Part shown: one piece after another, positions 25,261 to 38,934 of the stretch
How the letters are laid out: each line of letters starts with the position of its first letter
How positions within the stretch are numbered: position 1 is the first letter of the stretch
NCBI GenBank assembly: GCA_920105625.2
Contig: OV050030.1
Location: forward strand, 103,509,698-103,573,697
From: Clusia tigrina
Lineage: Eukaryota; Arthropoda; Insecta; Diptera; Clusiidae
Direction: 5' to 3'
DNA length: 64,000 nt
The notes under the pieces: generated by a model
What the model saw: the letters and a program-made list of their open reading frames with translations, nothing else
Database searches by the model: none
Told to the model about the DNA's origin: nothing
Translations under genes and position numbers: made by a program

Positions 25261-26408
25261 TTCTCAATTTAAGCTATCGCTCGTAGCTATGCTACCCTTG
25301 AGTCCAAAATAAAATACTGATAAAATATCAAATGGCCTTAACTTCTATAAGGTATGTTCTATACCTATCAAAGTTTGCAACATTCAAATGCTTGTAACTT
25401 TTTTCTGGAGCGTCCTTAAATCTTGAAATTTTGTGACAGTAAAGTACTCGAGCCTCTTATCAATTTAAGCTATCGCTCATAGCTATGCTACCGTGGAGTC
25501 CCAAGTCAAACACTGATAAAACTTCAAATAGTCCTAACTTCAATACGGTGCGTCCTACACCTATCAAAGTTTGCAACATTCAAATGCTTGTAACTTTTTA
25601 CTGGAGCGTCATAAAACCTTGAAATTTTGTGACAATAAAGTAATCATGCCTGTTGTTAATTTAAGCTATAGCTCATAGCTATGCTACCGTGGAATCTTAA
25701 ATCAAACACTGATAAAACTTCAAATGGCCCTAACTTCAATACGGTGCGTCCTACACCTATCAAAGTTTGCAACATTCAAATGCTTGTAACTTTTTACTGG
25801 AGCGTAATAAAATCTTCAAATTTTGTGCCAGTAAAGTACTCGAGCCCCTTATCAATTTAAGCTATCGCTCATAGCTTTGCTACCCTTGAGTCACAAATCA
25901 AACACTGATAAATCTTCAAATGGCCTTAAATTCTATTCTGTGCGTCCTATACCTATCAAAGTTTGCAAGAATCAATAGCTTGTATTTTTTTACTGGAGCG
26001 TAATAAAATCTTGAAATTTTGTGACAATAAAGTAATCGTGCCTGTTGTCAATTTAAGCCACCGCTCATAGCTATGCTACCTTCGAGTCCCAAATCAAACA
26101 TTGATAAAATTTCAAATGGCCCTAACTTCAATACGGTGCGTCCTACACCTATCAAAGTTTGCAACAATCAAATGCTTGTAAGTTTTTACTGGAGCGTCAT
26201 AAAACCTTGAAATTTTGTGACAATAAAGTAATCGTGCCTATTATCAATTTAAGCTATCGCTCATAGCTATGCTACCTTCGAGTCCCAAATCAAACATTGA
26301 TAAAACTTCAAATGGCCCTAACTTCAATACGGTGCGTCTTACACCTATCCAAGTTTGCAACATTCAAATGCTTGTAACTTTTTACTGAATATTTGTGACA
26401 ATAAAGTA

Positions 26409-26460
26409 CTCATGCCTCGTGCCTCGTGGCTCGTGCCTCGTGCCTAGTGCCTTGTGCCTC
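26409..26460 (+). repeat. (CTCGTGC)n minisatellite, n~7
   Basis: Identical to the copy at 25209, as part of the exact 1200-bp duplication. Confidence 0.93.
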
Positions 26461-27468
26461 TTCTCAATTTAAGCTATCGCTCGTAGCTATGCTACCCTTG
26501 AGTCCAAAATAAAATACTGATAAAATATCAAATGGCCTTAACTTCTATAAGGTATGTTCTATACCTATCAAAGTTTGCAACATTCAAATGCTTGTAACTT
26601 TTTTCTGGAGCGTCCTTAAATCTTGAAATTTTGTGACAGTAAAGTACTCGAGCCTCTTATCAATTTAAGCTATCGCTCATAGCTATGCTACCGTGGAGTC
26701 CCAAGTCAAACACTGATAAAACTTCAAATAGTCCTAACTTCAATACGGTGCGTCCTACACCTATCAAAGTTTGCAACATTCAAATGCTTGTAACTTTTTA
26801 CTGGAGCGTCATAAAACCTTGAAATTTTGTGACAATAAAGTAATCATGCCTGTTGTTAATTTAAGCTATAGCTCATAGCTATGCTACCGTGGAATCTTAA
26901 ATCAAACACTGATAAAACTTCAAATGGCCCTAACTTCAATACGGTGCGTCCTACACCTATCAAAGTTTGCAACATTCAAATGCTTGTAACTTTTTACTGG
27001 AGCGTAATAAAATCTTCAAATTTTGTGCCAGTAAAGTACTCGAGCCCCTTATCAATTTAAGCTATCGCTCATAGCTTTGCTACCCTTGAGTCACAAATCA
27101 AACACTGATAAATCTTCAAATGGCCTTAAATTCTATTCTGTGCGTCCTATACCTATCAAAGTTTGCAAGAATCAATAGCTTGTATTTTTTTACTGGAGCG
27201 TAATAAAATCTTGAAATTTTGTGACAATAAAGTAATCGTGCCTGTTGTCAATTTAAGCCACCGCTCATAGCTATGCTACCTTCGAGTCCCAAATCAAACA
27301 TTGATAAAATTTCAAATGGCCCTAACTTCAATACGGTGCGTCCTACACCTATCAAAGTTTGCAACAATCAAATGCTTGTAAGTTTTTACTGGAGCGTCAT
27401 AAAACCTTGAAATTTTGTGACAATAAAGTAATCGTGCCTATTATCAATTTAAGCTATCGCTCATAGCT

Positions 27469-28463
27469 TTGCTACCCTTGAGTCCCAAATCAAACACTGA
27501 TAAAACTTCAAATGGCCTTAAATTCTATTCTGTGCGTCCCTACACCTATCAAAGTTTGCAACATTCAAATGCTTGTAACTTTTTACTGGACCGTCATAAA
27601 ACCTTGAAATTCTGTGACAATAAAGTAATCGTGCCTGTTGTCAATTTAAGCTATCGCTCATAGCTATGCTACCTTCGAGTCCCAAATCAAACATTGATAA
27701 AACTTCAAATGGCCCTAACTTCCATACGGTGCGGCTTACATCTATCAAAGTTTGCAACATTCAAATGCTTGTAACTTTTTACTGAATATTTGTGACAATA
27801 AAGTACTCGTGCCTCGTGCCTCGTGGCTCGTGGCTCGTGCCTCGTGCCTAGTGCCTCGTCTCAATTTAAGCTATCGCTCGTAGCTATGCTACCCTTGAGT
27901 CCAAAATAAAATACTGATAAAACTTCAAATGGCCTTAACTTCTATAAGGTATGTTCTATACCTATCAAAGTTTGCAACATTCAAATGCTTGTAACTTTTT
28001 TCTGGAGCGTCCTTTAATCTTGAAATTTTGTAACAGTAAAGTACTCGAGCCTCTTATCAATTTAAGCTATCGCTCATAGCTATGCTACCTTGGAGTCCCA
28101 AATCAAACATTGATAAAACTTCAACTGGCCCTAACTTGAATACGGTGCGTCCCAGACCTATCAAAGTTTGCAACATTCAAATGCTTGTAACTTCTTTCTG
28201 GAGCGTTATAAAAACTTGGAATTTTATGCCAGTAAAGTACTCGAGCCTCTTATCAATTTGAGCTATCGCTCATAGCTATGCTACCTTGGAGTCCCAAATC
28301 AAACATTGAAAAAACTTCAACTGGCCCTAACTTGAATACGGTGCGTCCTAGACCTATCAAAGTTTGCAACATTCAAATGCTTGTAACTTTTTTCTGGAGC
28401 GTCATAAAATCTTGAAATTTTGTGACAGTGAAGTACTCGATCCTCTTATCAATTTGAGCTATC
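27469..28463 (+). repeat. Linking satellite monomers between HOR blocks
   Basis: This holds about five monomers, including one minisatellite copy at 27806. The part from about 28085 resembles 24.29-24.97 kb at an offset near 3.8 kb (shared 'cttctttctggagcg' and 'ataaaaactt'). No gene or other feature is visible. Confidence 0.75.
27806..27857 (+). repeat. (CTCGTGC)n minisatellite, n~7
   Basis: Two adjacent CTCGTGG units. The following spacer is shortened to 'gtctcaattt'. Confidence 0.93.
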
Positions 28464-28809
28464 GCTCATAGCTATGCTACCTTGGAGTCCCAAATCAAAC
28501 ATTGATAAAACTTCAACTGGCTCTAACTTGAATACGGTGCGTCCCAGACCTATCAAAGTTTGCAACATTCAAATGTTTGTAACTTTTTTCTGGAGCGTCA
28601 TAAAATCTTGAAATTTTGTGACAGTAATGTACTCGATTCTCTTATCAATTTAAGCTATCGCTCATAGCTATGCTACTTTGGAGTCCCAAATCAAACATTG
28701 ATAAAGCTTCAAATGGCCCTAAATTCAATACGGTGCATCCTACACCTATCAAAGTTTGCAACATTCAAATGCTTGTAACTTTTTACTGAATATTTGTGAC
28801 AATAAAGTA

Positions 28810-28861
28810 CTCGTGCCTCGTGCCTCGTGGCTCGTGCCTCGTGCCTAGTGCCTTGTGCCTC
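28810..28861 (+). repeat. (CTCGTGC)n minisatellite, n~7
   Basis: One CTCGTGG unit and a terminal CTTGTGC unit. Confidence 0.93.
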
Positions 28862-30402
28862 TTCTCAATTTAAGCTATCGCTCGTAGCTATGCTACCCTT
28901 GAGTCCAAAATAAAATACTGATTAAACTTCAAATGGCCTTAACTTCTATAAGGTATGTTCTATACCTATCAAAGTTTGCAACATTCAAATGCTTGTAACT
29001 TTTTTCTGGAGCGTCCTTAAATCTTGAAATTTTGTGACAGTAAAGTACTCGAGCCTCTTATCAATTTAAGCTATCGCTCATAGCTATGCTACCGTGGAGT
29101 CCCAAGTCAAACACTGATAAAACTTCAAATAATCCTAACTTCAATACGGTGCGTCCTACACCTATCAAAGTTTGCAACATTCAAATGCTTGTAACTTTTT
29201 ACTGGAGCGTCATAAAACCTTGAAATTTTGTGACAATAAAGTAATCATGCCTGTTGTTAATTTAAGCTATAGCTCATAGCTATGCTACCGTGGAGTCTTA
29301 AATCAAACACTGATAAAACTTCAAATGGCCCTAACTTCAATACGGTGCGTCCTACACCTATCAAAGTTTGCAACATTCAAATGCTTGTAACTTTTTACTG
29401 GAGCGTAATAAAATCTTCAAATTTTGTGCCAGTAAAGTACTCGAGCCCCTTATCAATTTAAGCTATCGCTCATAGCTTTGCTACCCTTGAGTCACAAATC
29501 AAACACTGATAAATCTTCAAATGGCCTTAAATTCTATTCTGTGCGTCCTATACCTATCAAAGTTTGCAAGAATCAATAGCTTGTATTTTTTTACTGGAGC
29601 GTAATAAAATCTTGAAATTTTGTGACAATAAAGTAATCGTGCCTGTTGTCAATTTAAGCCACCGCTCATAGCTATGCTACCTTCGAGTCCCAAATCAAAC
29701 ATTGATAAAATTTCAAATGGCCCTAACTTCAATACGGTGCGTCCTACACCTATCAAAGTTTGCAACAATCAAATGCTTGTAAGTTTTTACTGGAGCGTCA
29801 TAAAACCTTGAAATTTTGTGACAATACAGTAATCGTGCCTATTATCAATTTAAGCTATCGCTCATAGCTTTGCTACCCTTGAGTCCCAAATCAAACACTG
29901 ATAAAACTTCAAATGGCCTTAAATTCTATTCTGTGCGTCCCTACACCTATCAAAGTTTGCAACATTCAAATGCTTGTAACTTTTTACTGGACCGTCATAA
30001 AACCTTGAAATTCTGTGACAATAAAGTAATCGTGCCTGTTGTCAATTTAAGCTATAGCTCATAGCTATGCTACCGTGGAGTCCCAAATCAAACATTGATA
30101 AAACTTCAACTGGCTCTAACTTGAATACGGTGCGTCCCAGACCTATCAAAGTTTGCAACATTCAAATGTTTGTAACTTTTTTCTGGAGCGTCATAAAATC
30201 TTGAAATTTTGTGACAGTAATGTACTCGATTCTCTTATCAATTTAAGCTATCGCTCATAGCTATGCTACTTTGGAGTCCCAAATCAAACATTGATAAAGC
30301 TTCAAATGGCCCTAAATTCAATACGGTGCATCCTACACCTATCAAAGTTTGCAACATTCAAATGCTTGTAACTTTTTACTGAATATTTGTGACAATAAAG
30401 TA

Positions 30403-30454
30403 CTCGTGCCTCGTGCCTCGTGGCTCGTGCCTCGTGCCTAGTGCCTTGTGCCTC
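30403..30454 (+). repeat. (CTCGTGC)n minisatellite, n~7
   Basis: Same unit order as at 28810, as part of the 1593-bp duplication. Confidence 0.93.
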
Positions 30455-31799
30455 TTCTCAATTTAAGCTATCGCTCGTAGCTATGCTACCCTTGAGTCCA
30501 AAATAAAATACTGATTAAACTTCAAATGGCCTTAACTTCTATAAGGTATGTTCTATACCTATCAAAGTTTGCAACATTCAAATGCTTGTAACTTTTTTCT
30601 GGAGCGTCCTTAAATCTTGAAATTTTGTGACAGTAAAGTACTCGAGCCTCTTATCAATTTAAGCTATCGCTCATAGCTATGCTACCGTGGAGTCCCAAGT
30701 CAAACACTGATAAAACTTCAAATAATCCTAACTTCAATACGGTGCGTCCTACACCTATCAAAGTTTGCAACATTCAAATGCTTGTAACTTTTTACTGGAG
30801 CGTCATAAAACCTTGAAATTTTGTGACAATAAAGTAATCATGCCTGTTGTTAATTTAAGCTATAGCTCATAGCTATGCTACCGTGGAGTCTTAAATCAAA
30901 CACTGATAAAACTTCAAATGGCCCTAACTTCAATACGGTGCGTCCTACACCTATCAAAGTTTGCAACATTCAAATGCTTGTAACTTTTTACTGGAGCGTA
31001 ATAAAATCTTCAAATTTTGTGCCAGTAAAGTACTCGAGCCCCTTATCAATTTAAGCTATCGCTCATAGCTTTGCTACCCTTGAGTCACAAATCAAACACT
31101 GATAAATCTTCAAATGGCCTTAAATTCTATTCTGTGCGTCCTATACCTATCAAAGTTTGCAAGAATCAATAGCTTGTATTTTTTTACTGGAGCGTAATAA
31201 AATCTTGAAATTTTGTGACAATAAAGTAATCGTGCCTGTTGTCAATTTAAGCCACCGCTCATAGCTATGCTACCTTCGAGTCCCAAATCAAACATTGATA
31301 AAATTTCAAATGGCCCTAACTTCAATACGGTGCGTCCTACACCTATCAAAGTTTGCAACAATCAAATGCTTGTAAGTTTTTACTGGAGCGTCATAAAACC
31401 TTGAAATTTTGTGACAATACAGTAATCGTGCCTATTATCAATTTAAGCTATCGCTCATAGCTTTGCTACCCTTGAGTCCCAAATCAAACACTGATAAAAC
31501 TTCAAATGGCCTTAAATTCTATTCTGTGCGTCCCTACACCTATCAAAGTTTGCAACATTCAAATGCTTGTAACTTTTTACTGGACCGTCATAAAACCTTG
31601 AAATTCTGTGACAATAAAGTAATCGTGCCTGTTGTCAATTTAAGCTATCGCTCATAGCTATGCTACCTTCGAGTCCCAAATCAAACATTGATAAAACTTC
31701 AAATGGCCCTAACTTCCATACGGTGCGGCTTACATCTATCAAAGTTTGCAACATTCAAATGCTTGTAACTTTTTACTGAATATTTGTGACAATAAAGTA

Positions 31800-31851
31800 C
31801 TCGTGCCTCGTGCCTCGTGGCTCGTGGCTCGTGCCTCGTGCCTAGTGCCTC
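31800..31851 (+). repeat. (CTCGTGC)n minisatellite, n~7
   Basis: Same type as at 27806, with two CTCGTGG units and a shortened spacer. Confidence 0.93.
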
Positions 31852-33980
31852 GTCTCAATTTAAGCTATCGCTCGTAGCTATGCTACCCTTGAGTCCAAAA
31901 TAAAATACTGATAAAACTTCAAATGGCCTTAACTTCTATAAGGTATGTTCTATACCTATCAAAGTTTGCAACATTCAAATGCTTGTAACTTTTTTCTGGA
32001 GCGTCCTTTAATCTTGAAATTTTGTAACAGTAAAGTACTCGAGCCTCTTATCAATTTAAGCTATCGCTCATAGCGATACTACCGTGGAGTCCCAAGTCAA
32101 ACACTGATAAAACTTCAAATAGTCCTAACTTCAATACGGTGCGTCCTACACCTATCAAAGTTTGCAACATTCAAATGCTTGTAACTTTTTACTGGAGCGT
32201 CATAAAACCTTGAAATTTTGTGACAATAAAGTAATCATGCCTGTTGTTAATTAAGCTATAGCTCATAGCTATGCTACCGTGGAGTCCTAAATCAAACACT
32301 GATAAAACTTCAAATGGCCCTAACTTGAATACGGTGCGTCCCAGACCTATCAAAGTTTGCAACATTCAAATGTTTGTAACTTTTTTCTGCAGCGTCATAA
32401 AATCTTGAAATTTTGTGACAGTAAAGTACTCGATTCTCTTATCAATTTAAGCTATCGCTCATAGCTATGCTACCCTGGAGTCCCAAATCAAACATTGATA
32501 AAGCTTCAAATGGCCTTAACTTCTACAAGGTATGTTCTATACCTATCAAAGTTTGCAACATTCAAATGCTTGTAACTTTTTACTGGACCGCCATAAAACC
32601 TTGAAATTCTGTGACAATAAAGTAATCGTGCCTGTTGTCAATTTAAGCTATCGCTCATAGCTATGGTACCTTCGAGTCCCAAATCAAACATTGATAAATC
32701 TTCAAATAGCCCTAACTTCCATACGGTGCGTCCTACACCTATCAAAGTTTGCAACAATCAAATGCTTGTAACTTGTTACTGGAGCGTCATAAAACCTTGA
32801 AATTTTGTGACAGTAAAGAACTCGATCCTCTTATCAATTTAAGCTATCGCTCATAGCTATGCTACCCTGGAGTCCCAAATCAAACACTGATAAAGCCTCA
32901 AATGGCCCTAAATTCAAATACGGTGCGTCCTACACCTATCAAATTTTGCAACATTCAAATGCTTGTAACTTTTTACTGGAGCGTCATAAAACCTTGAAAT
33001 TTTGTGACAATAAAGTAATCGTGGCTGTTGTCAATTTAAGCTATCGCTCATAGCTATGCTACCTTCGAGTCCCAAGTCAAACACCGATAAAACTTCAAAT
33101 GGCCCTAACTTCAATACGGTGCGTCCTACACCTATCAAAGTTTGCAACATTCAAATGCTTGTAACTTTTTACTGGAGCGTAATAAAATCTTCAAATTTTG
33201 TGCCAGTAAAGTACTCGAGCCCCTTATCAATTTAAGCTATCGCTCATAGCTTTGCTACCCTTGAGTCACAAATCAAACACTGATAAATCTTCAAATGGCC
33301 TTAAATTCTATTCTGTGCGTCCTATACCTATCAAAGTTTGCAAGAATCAATAGCTTGTATTTTTTTACTGGAGCGTAATAAAATCTTGAAATTTTGTGAC
33401 AATAAAGTAATCGTGCCTGTTGTCAATTTAAGCCACCGCTCATAGCTATGCTACCTTCGAGTCCCAAATCAAACATTGATAAAATTTCAAATGGCCCTAA
33501 CTTCAATACGGTGCGTCCTACACCTATCAAAGTTTGCAACAATCAAATGCTTGTAAGTTTTTACTGGAGCGTCATAAAACCTTGAAATTTTGTGACAATA
33601 CAGTAATCGTGCCTATTATCAATTTAAGCTATCGCTCATAGCTTTGCTACCCTTGAGTCCCAAATCAAACACTGATAAAACTTCAAATGGCCTTAAATTC
33701 TATTCTGTGCGTCCCTACACCTATCAAAGTTTGCAACATTCAAATGCTTGTAACTTTTTACTGGACCGTCATAAAACCTTGAAATTCTGTGACAATAAAG
33801 TAATCGTGCCTGTTGTCAATTTAAGCTATCGCTCATAGCTATGCTACCTTCGAGTCCCAAATCAAACATTGATAAAACTTCAAATGGCCCTAACTTCCAT
33901 ACGGTGCGCCTTACATCTATCAAAGTTTGCAACATTCAAATGCTTGTAACTTTTTACTGAATATTTGTGACAATAAAGTA

Positions 33981-34032
33981 CTCGTGCCTCGTGCCTCGTG
34001 GCTCGTGGCTCGTGCCTCGTGCCTAGTGCCTC
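33981..34032 (+). repeat. (CTCGTGC)n minisatellite, n~7
   Basis: 2181-bp duplicate of the copy at 31800. Confidence 0.93.
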
Positions 34033-36356
34033 GTCTCAATTTAAGCTATCGCTCGTAGCTATGCTACCCTTGAGTCCAAAATAAAATACTGATAAAACTT
34101 CAAATGGCCTTAACTTCTATAAGGTATGTTCTATACCTATCAAAGTTTGCAACATTCAAATGCTTGTAACTTTTTTCTGGAGCGTCCTTTAATCTTGAAA
34201 TTTTGTAACAGTAAAGTACTCGAGCCTCTTATCAATTTAAGCTATCGCTCATAGCGATACTACCGTGGAGTCCCAAGTCAAACACTGATAAAACTTCAAA
34301 TAGTCCTAACTTCAATACGGTGCGTCCTACACCTATCAAAGTTTGCAACATTCAAATGCTTGTAACTTTTTACTGGAGCGTCATAAAACCTTGAAATTTT
34401 GTGACAATAAAGTAATCATGCCTGTTGTTAATTAAGCTATAGCTCATAGCTATGCTACCGTGGAGTCCTAAATCAAACACTGATAAAACTTCAAATGGCC
34501 CTAACTTGAATACGGTGCGTCCCAGACCTATCAAAGTTTGCAACATTCAAATGTTTGTAACTTTTTTCTGCAGCGTCATAAAATCTTGAAATTTTGTGAC
34601 AGTAAAGTACTCGATTCTCTTATCAATTTAAGCTATCGCTCATAGCTATGCTACCCTGGAGTCCCAAATCAAACATTGATAAAGCTTCAAATGGCCTTAA
34701 CTTCTACAAGGTATGTTCTATACCTATCAAAGTTTGCAACATTCAAATGCTTGTAACTTTTTACTGGACCGCCATAAAACCTTGAAATTCTGTGACAATA
34801 AAGTAATCGTGCCTGTTGTCAATTTAAGCTATCGCTCATAGCTATGGTACCTTCGAGTCCCAAATCAAACATTGATAAATCTTCAAATAGCCCTAACTTC
34901 CATACGGTGCGTCCTACACCTATCAAAGTTTGCAACAATCAAATGCTTGTAACTTGTTACTGGAGCGTCATAAAACCTTGAAATTTTGTGACAGTAAAGA
35001 ACTCGATCCTCTTATCAATTTAAGCTATCGCTCATAGCTATGCTACCCTGGAGTCCCAAATCAAACACTGATAAAGCCTCAAATGGCCCTAAATTCAAAT
35101 ACGGTGCGTCCTACACCTATCAAATTTTGCAACATTCAAATGCTTGTAACTTTTTACTGGAGCGTCATAAAACCTTGAAATTTTGTGACAATAAAGTAAT
35201 CGTGGCTGTTGTCAATTTAAGCTATCGCTCATAGCTATGCTACCTTCGAGTCCCAAGTCAAACACCGATAAAACTTCAAATGGCCCTAACTTCAATACGG
35301 TGCGTCCTACACCTATCAAAGTATGCAACATTCAAATGCTTGTATCTTTTTTCTGGAGCGTTATAAAATCTTGAAATTTTGTGCCAGTAAAGTACTCGAG
35401 CCTCTTATCAATTTGAGCTATCGCTCATAGCTATGCTACCTTGGAGTACCAAATCAAACATTGATAAAACTTCAACTGGCCCTAACTTGAATACGGTGCG
35501 TCCCAGACCTATCAAAGTTTGCAACATTCAAATGCTTGTAACTTCTTTCTGGAGCGTTATAAAAACTTGAAATTTTATGCCAGTAAAGTACTCGAGCCTC
35601 TTATCAATTTGAGCTATCGCTCATAGCTATGCTACCTTGGAGTCCCAAATCAAACATTGAAAAAACTTCAACTGGCCCTAACTTGAATACGGTGCGTCCC
35701 AGACCTATCAAAGTTTGCAACATTCAAATGCTTGTAACTTTTTTCTGGAGCGTCATAAAATCTTGAAATTTTGTGACAGTGAAGTACTCGATCCTCTTAT
35801 CAATTTGAGCTATCGCTCATAGCTATGCTACCTTGGAGTCCCAAATCAAACATTGATAAAACTTCAACTGGCTCTAACTTGAATACGGTGCGTCCCAGAC
35901 CTATCAAAGTTTGCAACATTCAAATGTTTGTAACTTTTTTCTGGAGCGTCATAAAATCTTGAAATTTTGTGACAGTAAAGTACTCGATTCTCTTATTAAT
36001 TTAAGCTATCGCTCATAGCTATGCTACTTTGGAGTCCCAAATCAAAGATTGATAAAGCTTCAAATGGCCCTAAATTCAATACGGTGCATCCTACACCTAT
36101 CTAAGTTTGCAACATTCAAATGCTTGTAACTTTTTACTGGACCGTCATAAAACCTTGAAATTCTGTGACAATAAAGTAATCGTGCCTGTTGTCAATTTAA
36201 GCTATCGCTCATAGCTATGCTACCTTCGAGTCCCAAATCAAACATTGATAAAACTTCAAATGGCCCTAACTTCAATACGGTGCGTCTTACACCTATCAAA
36301 GTTTGCAACATTCAAATGCTTGTAACTTTTTACTGAATATTTGTGACAATAAAGTA

Positions 36357-36408
36357 CTCGTGCCTCGTGCCTCGTGGCTCGTGCCTCGTGCCTGGTGCCT
36401 TGTGCCTC
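36357..36408 (+). repeat. (CTCGTGC)n minisatellite, n~7
   Basis: Paralogue of the copy at 25209; the CTAGTGC unit is changed to CTGGTGC. Confidence 0.93.
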
Positions 36409-38733
36409 TTCTCAATTTAAGCTATCGCTCGTAGCTATGCTACCCTTGAGTCCAAAATAAAATACTGATAAAACTTCAAATGGCCTTAACTTCTATAAGG
36501 TATGTTCTATACCTATCAAACTTTGCAACATTCAAATGCTTGTAACTTTTTTCTGGAGCGTCCTTAAATCTTGAAATTTTGTGACAGTAAAGTACTCGAG
36601 CCTCTTATCAATTTAAGCTATCGCTCATAGCTATGCTACCGTGGAGTCCCAAGTCAAACACTGATAAAACTTCAAATAGTCCTAACTTCAATACGGTGCG
36701 TCCTACACCTATCAAAGTTTGCAACATTCAAATGCTTGTAACTTTTTACTGGAGCGTCATAAAACCTTGAAATTTTGTGACAATAAAGTAATCATGCCTG
36801 TTGTTAATTTAAGCTATAGCTCATAGCTATGCTACCGTGGAGTCTTAAATCAAACACTGATAAAACTTCAAATGGCCCTAACTTCAATACGGTGCGTCCT
36901 ACACCTATCAAAGTTTGCAACATTCAAATGCTTGTAACTTTTTACTGGAGCGTAATAAAATCTTCAAATTTTGTGCCAGTAAAGTACTCGAGCCCCTTAT
37001 CAATTTAAGCTATCGCTCATAGCTTTGCTACCCTTGAGTCACAAATCAAACACTGATAAATCTTCAAATTTCCTTAAATTCTATTCTGTGCGTCCTATAC
37101 CTATCAAAGTTTGCAAGAATCAATAGCTTGTATTTTTTTACTGGAGCGTAATAAAATCTTGAAATTTTGTGACAATAAAGTAATCGTGCCTGTTGTCAAT
37201 TTAAGCCACCGCTCATAGCTATGCTACCTTCGAGTCCCAAATCAAACATTGATAAAATTTCAAATGGCCCTAACTTCAATACGGTGCGTCCTACACCTAT
37301 CAAAGTTTGCAACAATCAAATGCTTGTAAGTTTTTACTGGAGCGTCATAAAACCTTGAAATTTTGTGACAATAAAGTAATCGTGCCTCTTATCAATTTAA
37401 GCTATCGCTCATAGCTTTGCTACCCTTGAGTCCCAAATCAAACACCGATAAAACTTCAAATGGCCTTAAATTCTATTCTGTGCGTCCCTATACCTATCAA
37501 AGTTTGCAAGAATCAATAGCTTGTAACTTTTTACTGGAGCGTAATAAAATCTTGAAATTTTGTGACAATAAAGTAATCGTGCCTGTTGTCAATTTAAGCT
37601 ATCGCTCATAGCTATGCTACCGTCGAGTCCCAAATCAAACATTGATAAAACTTCAAATGGCCCTAACTTCAATACGGTGCGTCCTACACCTATCAAAGTT
37701 TGCAACATTCAAATGCTTGTAACTTTTTACTAGAGCGTCATAAAACCTTGAATATTTGTGACAATAAAGTAATCGTGCCTGTTGTCAATTAAAGCTATCG
37801 CTCATAGCTATGCTACCCTTGAGTCCCAAATCAAACATTGATAAAACTTCACCTGGCCCGAACTTGAAAACGGTGCGTCCCAGACCTATCAAAGTTTGCA
37901 ACATTCAAATGCTTGTAACTTTTTTCTGGAGCGTCATAGCATCTTGAAATTTTGTGACAATAAAGAACTCGATCCTCTTATCAATTTAAGCTATCGCTCA
38001 TAGCTATGCTACTGTCGAGTCCCAAATCAAACATTGATAAAACTTCAAATGGCCCTAACTTCAATACGGTGCGTCCTACACCTATCAAAGTTTGCAACAT
38101 TCAAATGCTTGTAACTTTTTTCTGGAGCGTTATAAAATCTTGAAATTTTGTGCCAGTAAAGTACTCGAGCCTCTTATCAATTTGAGCTATCGCTCATAGC
38201 TATGCTACCTTGGAGTCCCAAATCAAACATTGATAAAACTTCAACTGGCCCTAACTTGAATACGGTGCGTCCCAGACCTACCAAAGTTTGCAACATTCAA
38301 ATGCTGGTAACTTTTTTCTGGAGCGTCATAAAACCTTGAAATTTTGTGACAGTGAAGTACTCGATCCTCTTATCAATTTGAGCTATCGCTCATAGCTATG
38401 CTACCCTGGAGTCCCAAATCAAACACTGATAAAGCTTCAAATGGCCCTAAATTCAATACGGTGCGTCCTACACCTATCAAAGTTTGCAACATTCAAATGC
38501 TTGTAACTTTTTACTGGACCGTCATAAAACCTTGAAATTCTGTGACAATAAAGTAATCGTGCCTGTTGTCAATTTAAGCTATCGCTCATAGCTATGCTAC
38601 CTTCGAGTCCCAAATCAAACATTGATAAAACTTCAAATGGCCCTAACTTCCATACGGTGCGTCTTACATCTATCAAAGTTTGCAACATTCAAATGCTTGT
38701 AACTTTTTACTGAATATTTGTGACAATAAAGTA

Positions 38734-38785
38734 CTCGTGCCTCGTGCCTCGTGGCTCGTGGCTCGTGCCTCGTGCCTAGTGCCTC
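38734..38785 (+). repeat. (CTCGTGC)n minisatellite, n~7
   Basis: Same type as at 31800, with two CTCGTGG units and a shortened spacer. Confidence 0.93.
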
Positions 38786-38934
38786 GTCTCAATTTAAGCT
38801 ATCGCTCGTAGCTATGCTACCCTTGAGTCCAAAATAAAATACTGATAAAACTTCAAATGGCCTTAACTTCTATAAGGTATGTTCTATACCTATCAAAGTT
38901 TGCAACATTCAAATGCTTGTAACTTTTTTCTGGA

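Larger units (their letters stand above)
25069..27468 (+). repeat. Tandem duplication of exactly 1200 bp
   Basis: Copies are about 25069-26268 and 26269-27468. Comparing line by line at an offset of 1200, I see no difference between 25081-26220 and 26281-27420. Divergence appears only at the outer edges ('gcctgttgtc' against 'gcctattatc', and 'gctatgctacc' against 'gctttgctacc'). Each copy holds one minisatellite monomer with seven 7-bp units. This is either a very recent duplication or an assembly duplication. Confidence 0.95.
28464..31649 (+). repeat. HOR: 1593-bp unit, two tandem copies
   Basis: Copies are about 28464-30056 and 30057-31649. The landmark 'attgataaaacttcaactgg' at 28501 recurs at 30094, giving 1593 bp. 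Shared private variants include 'actgattaaac', 'aaataatcc' and 'acaatacagtaatc'. The copies look almost identical. Edges are good to tens of bases. The right copy overlaps the first 2181-bp unit, so two duplication events are superimposed. Confidence 0.88.
30908..35269 (+). repeat. HOR: 2181-bp unit, two tandem copies
   Basis: Copies are about 30908-33088 and 33089-35269. The same landmarks occur at 31463 and 33644, and at 32859 and 35040, each 2181 bp apart. I noticed one substitution, 'gtgcggctt' near 31725 against 'gtgcgcctt' near 33906. Shared private variants include 'catagcgatactacc', 'tcaaattttgcaac' and 'acaccgataaaac'. The period is not a whole number of monomers because the unit contains a minisatellite and small deletions. 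Confidence 0.9.
35270..38934 (+). repeat. Mixed satellite monomers between HOR blocks
   Basis: The first ~2.1 kb continues the 11.15-kb-distant match to 24.1-26.2 kb; for example, the minisatellites at 25209 and 36357 are 11148 bp apart. From about 37.4 kb the monomer order resembles the 14-21 kb region, then at 38.4-38.9 kb the type seen near 33.7-34.2 kb. It contains minisatellite copies at 36357 and 38734. No coding potential beyond monomer translation. Confidence 0.75.
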
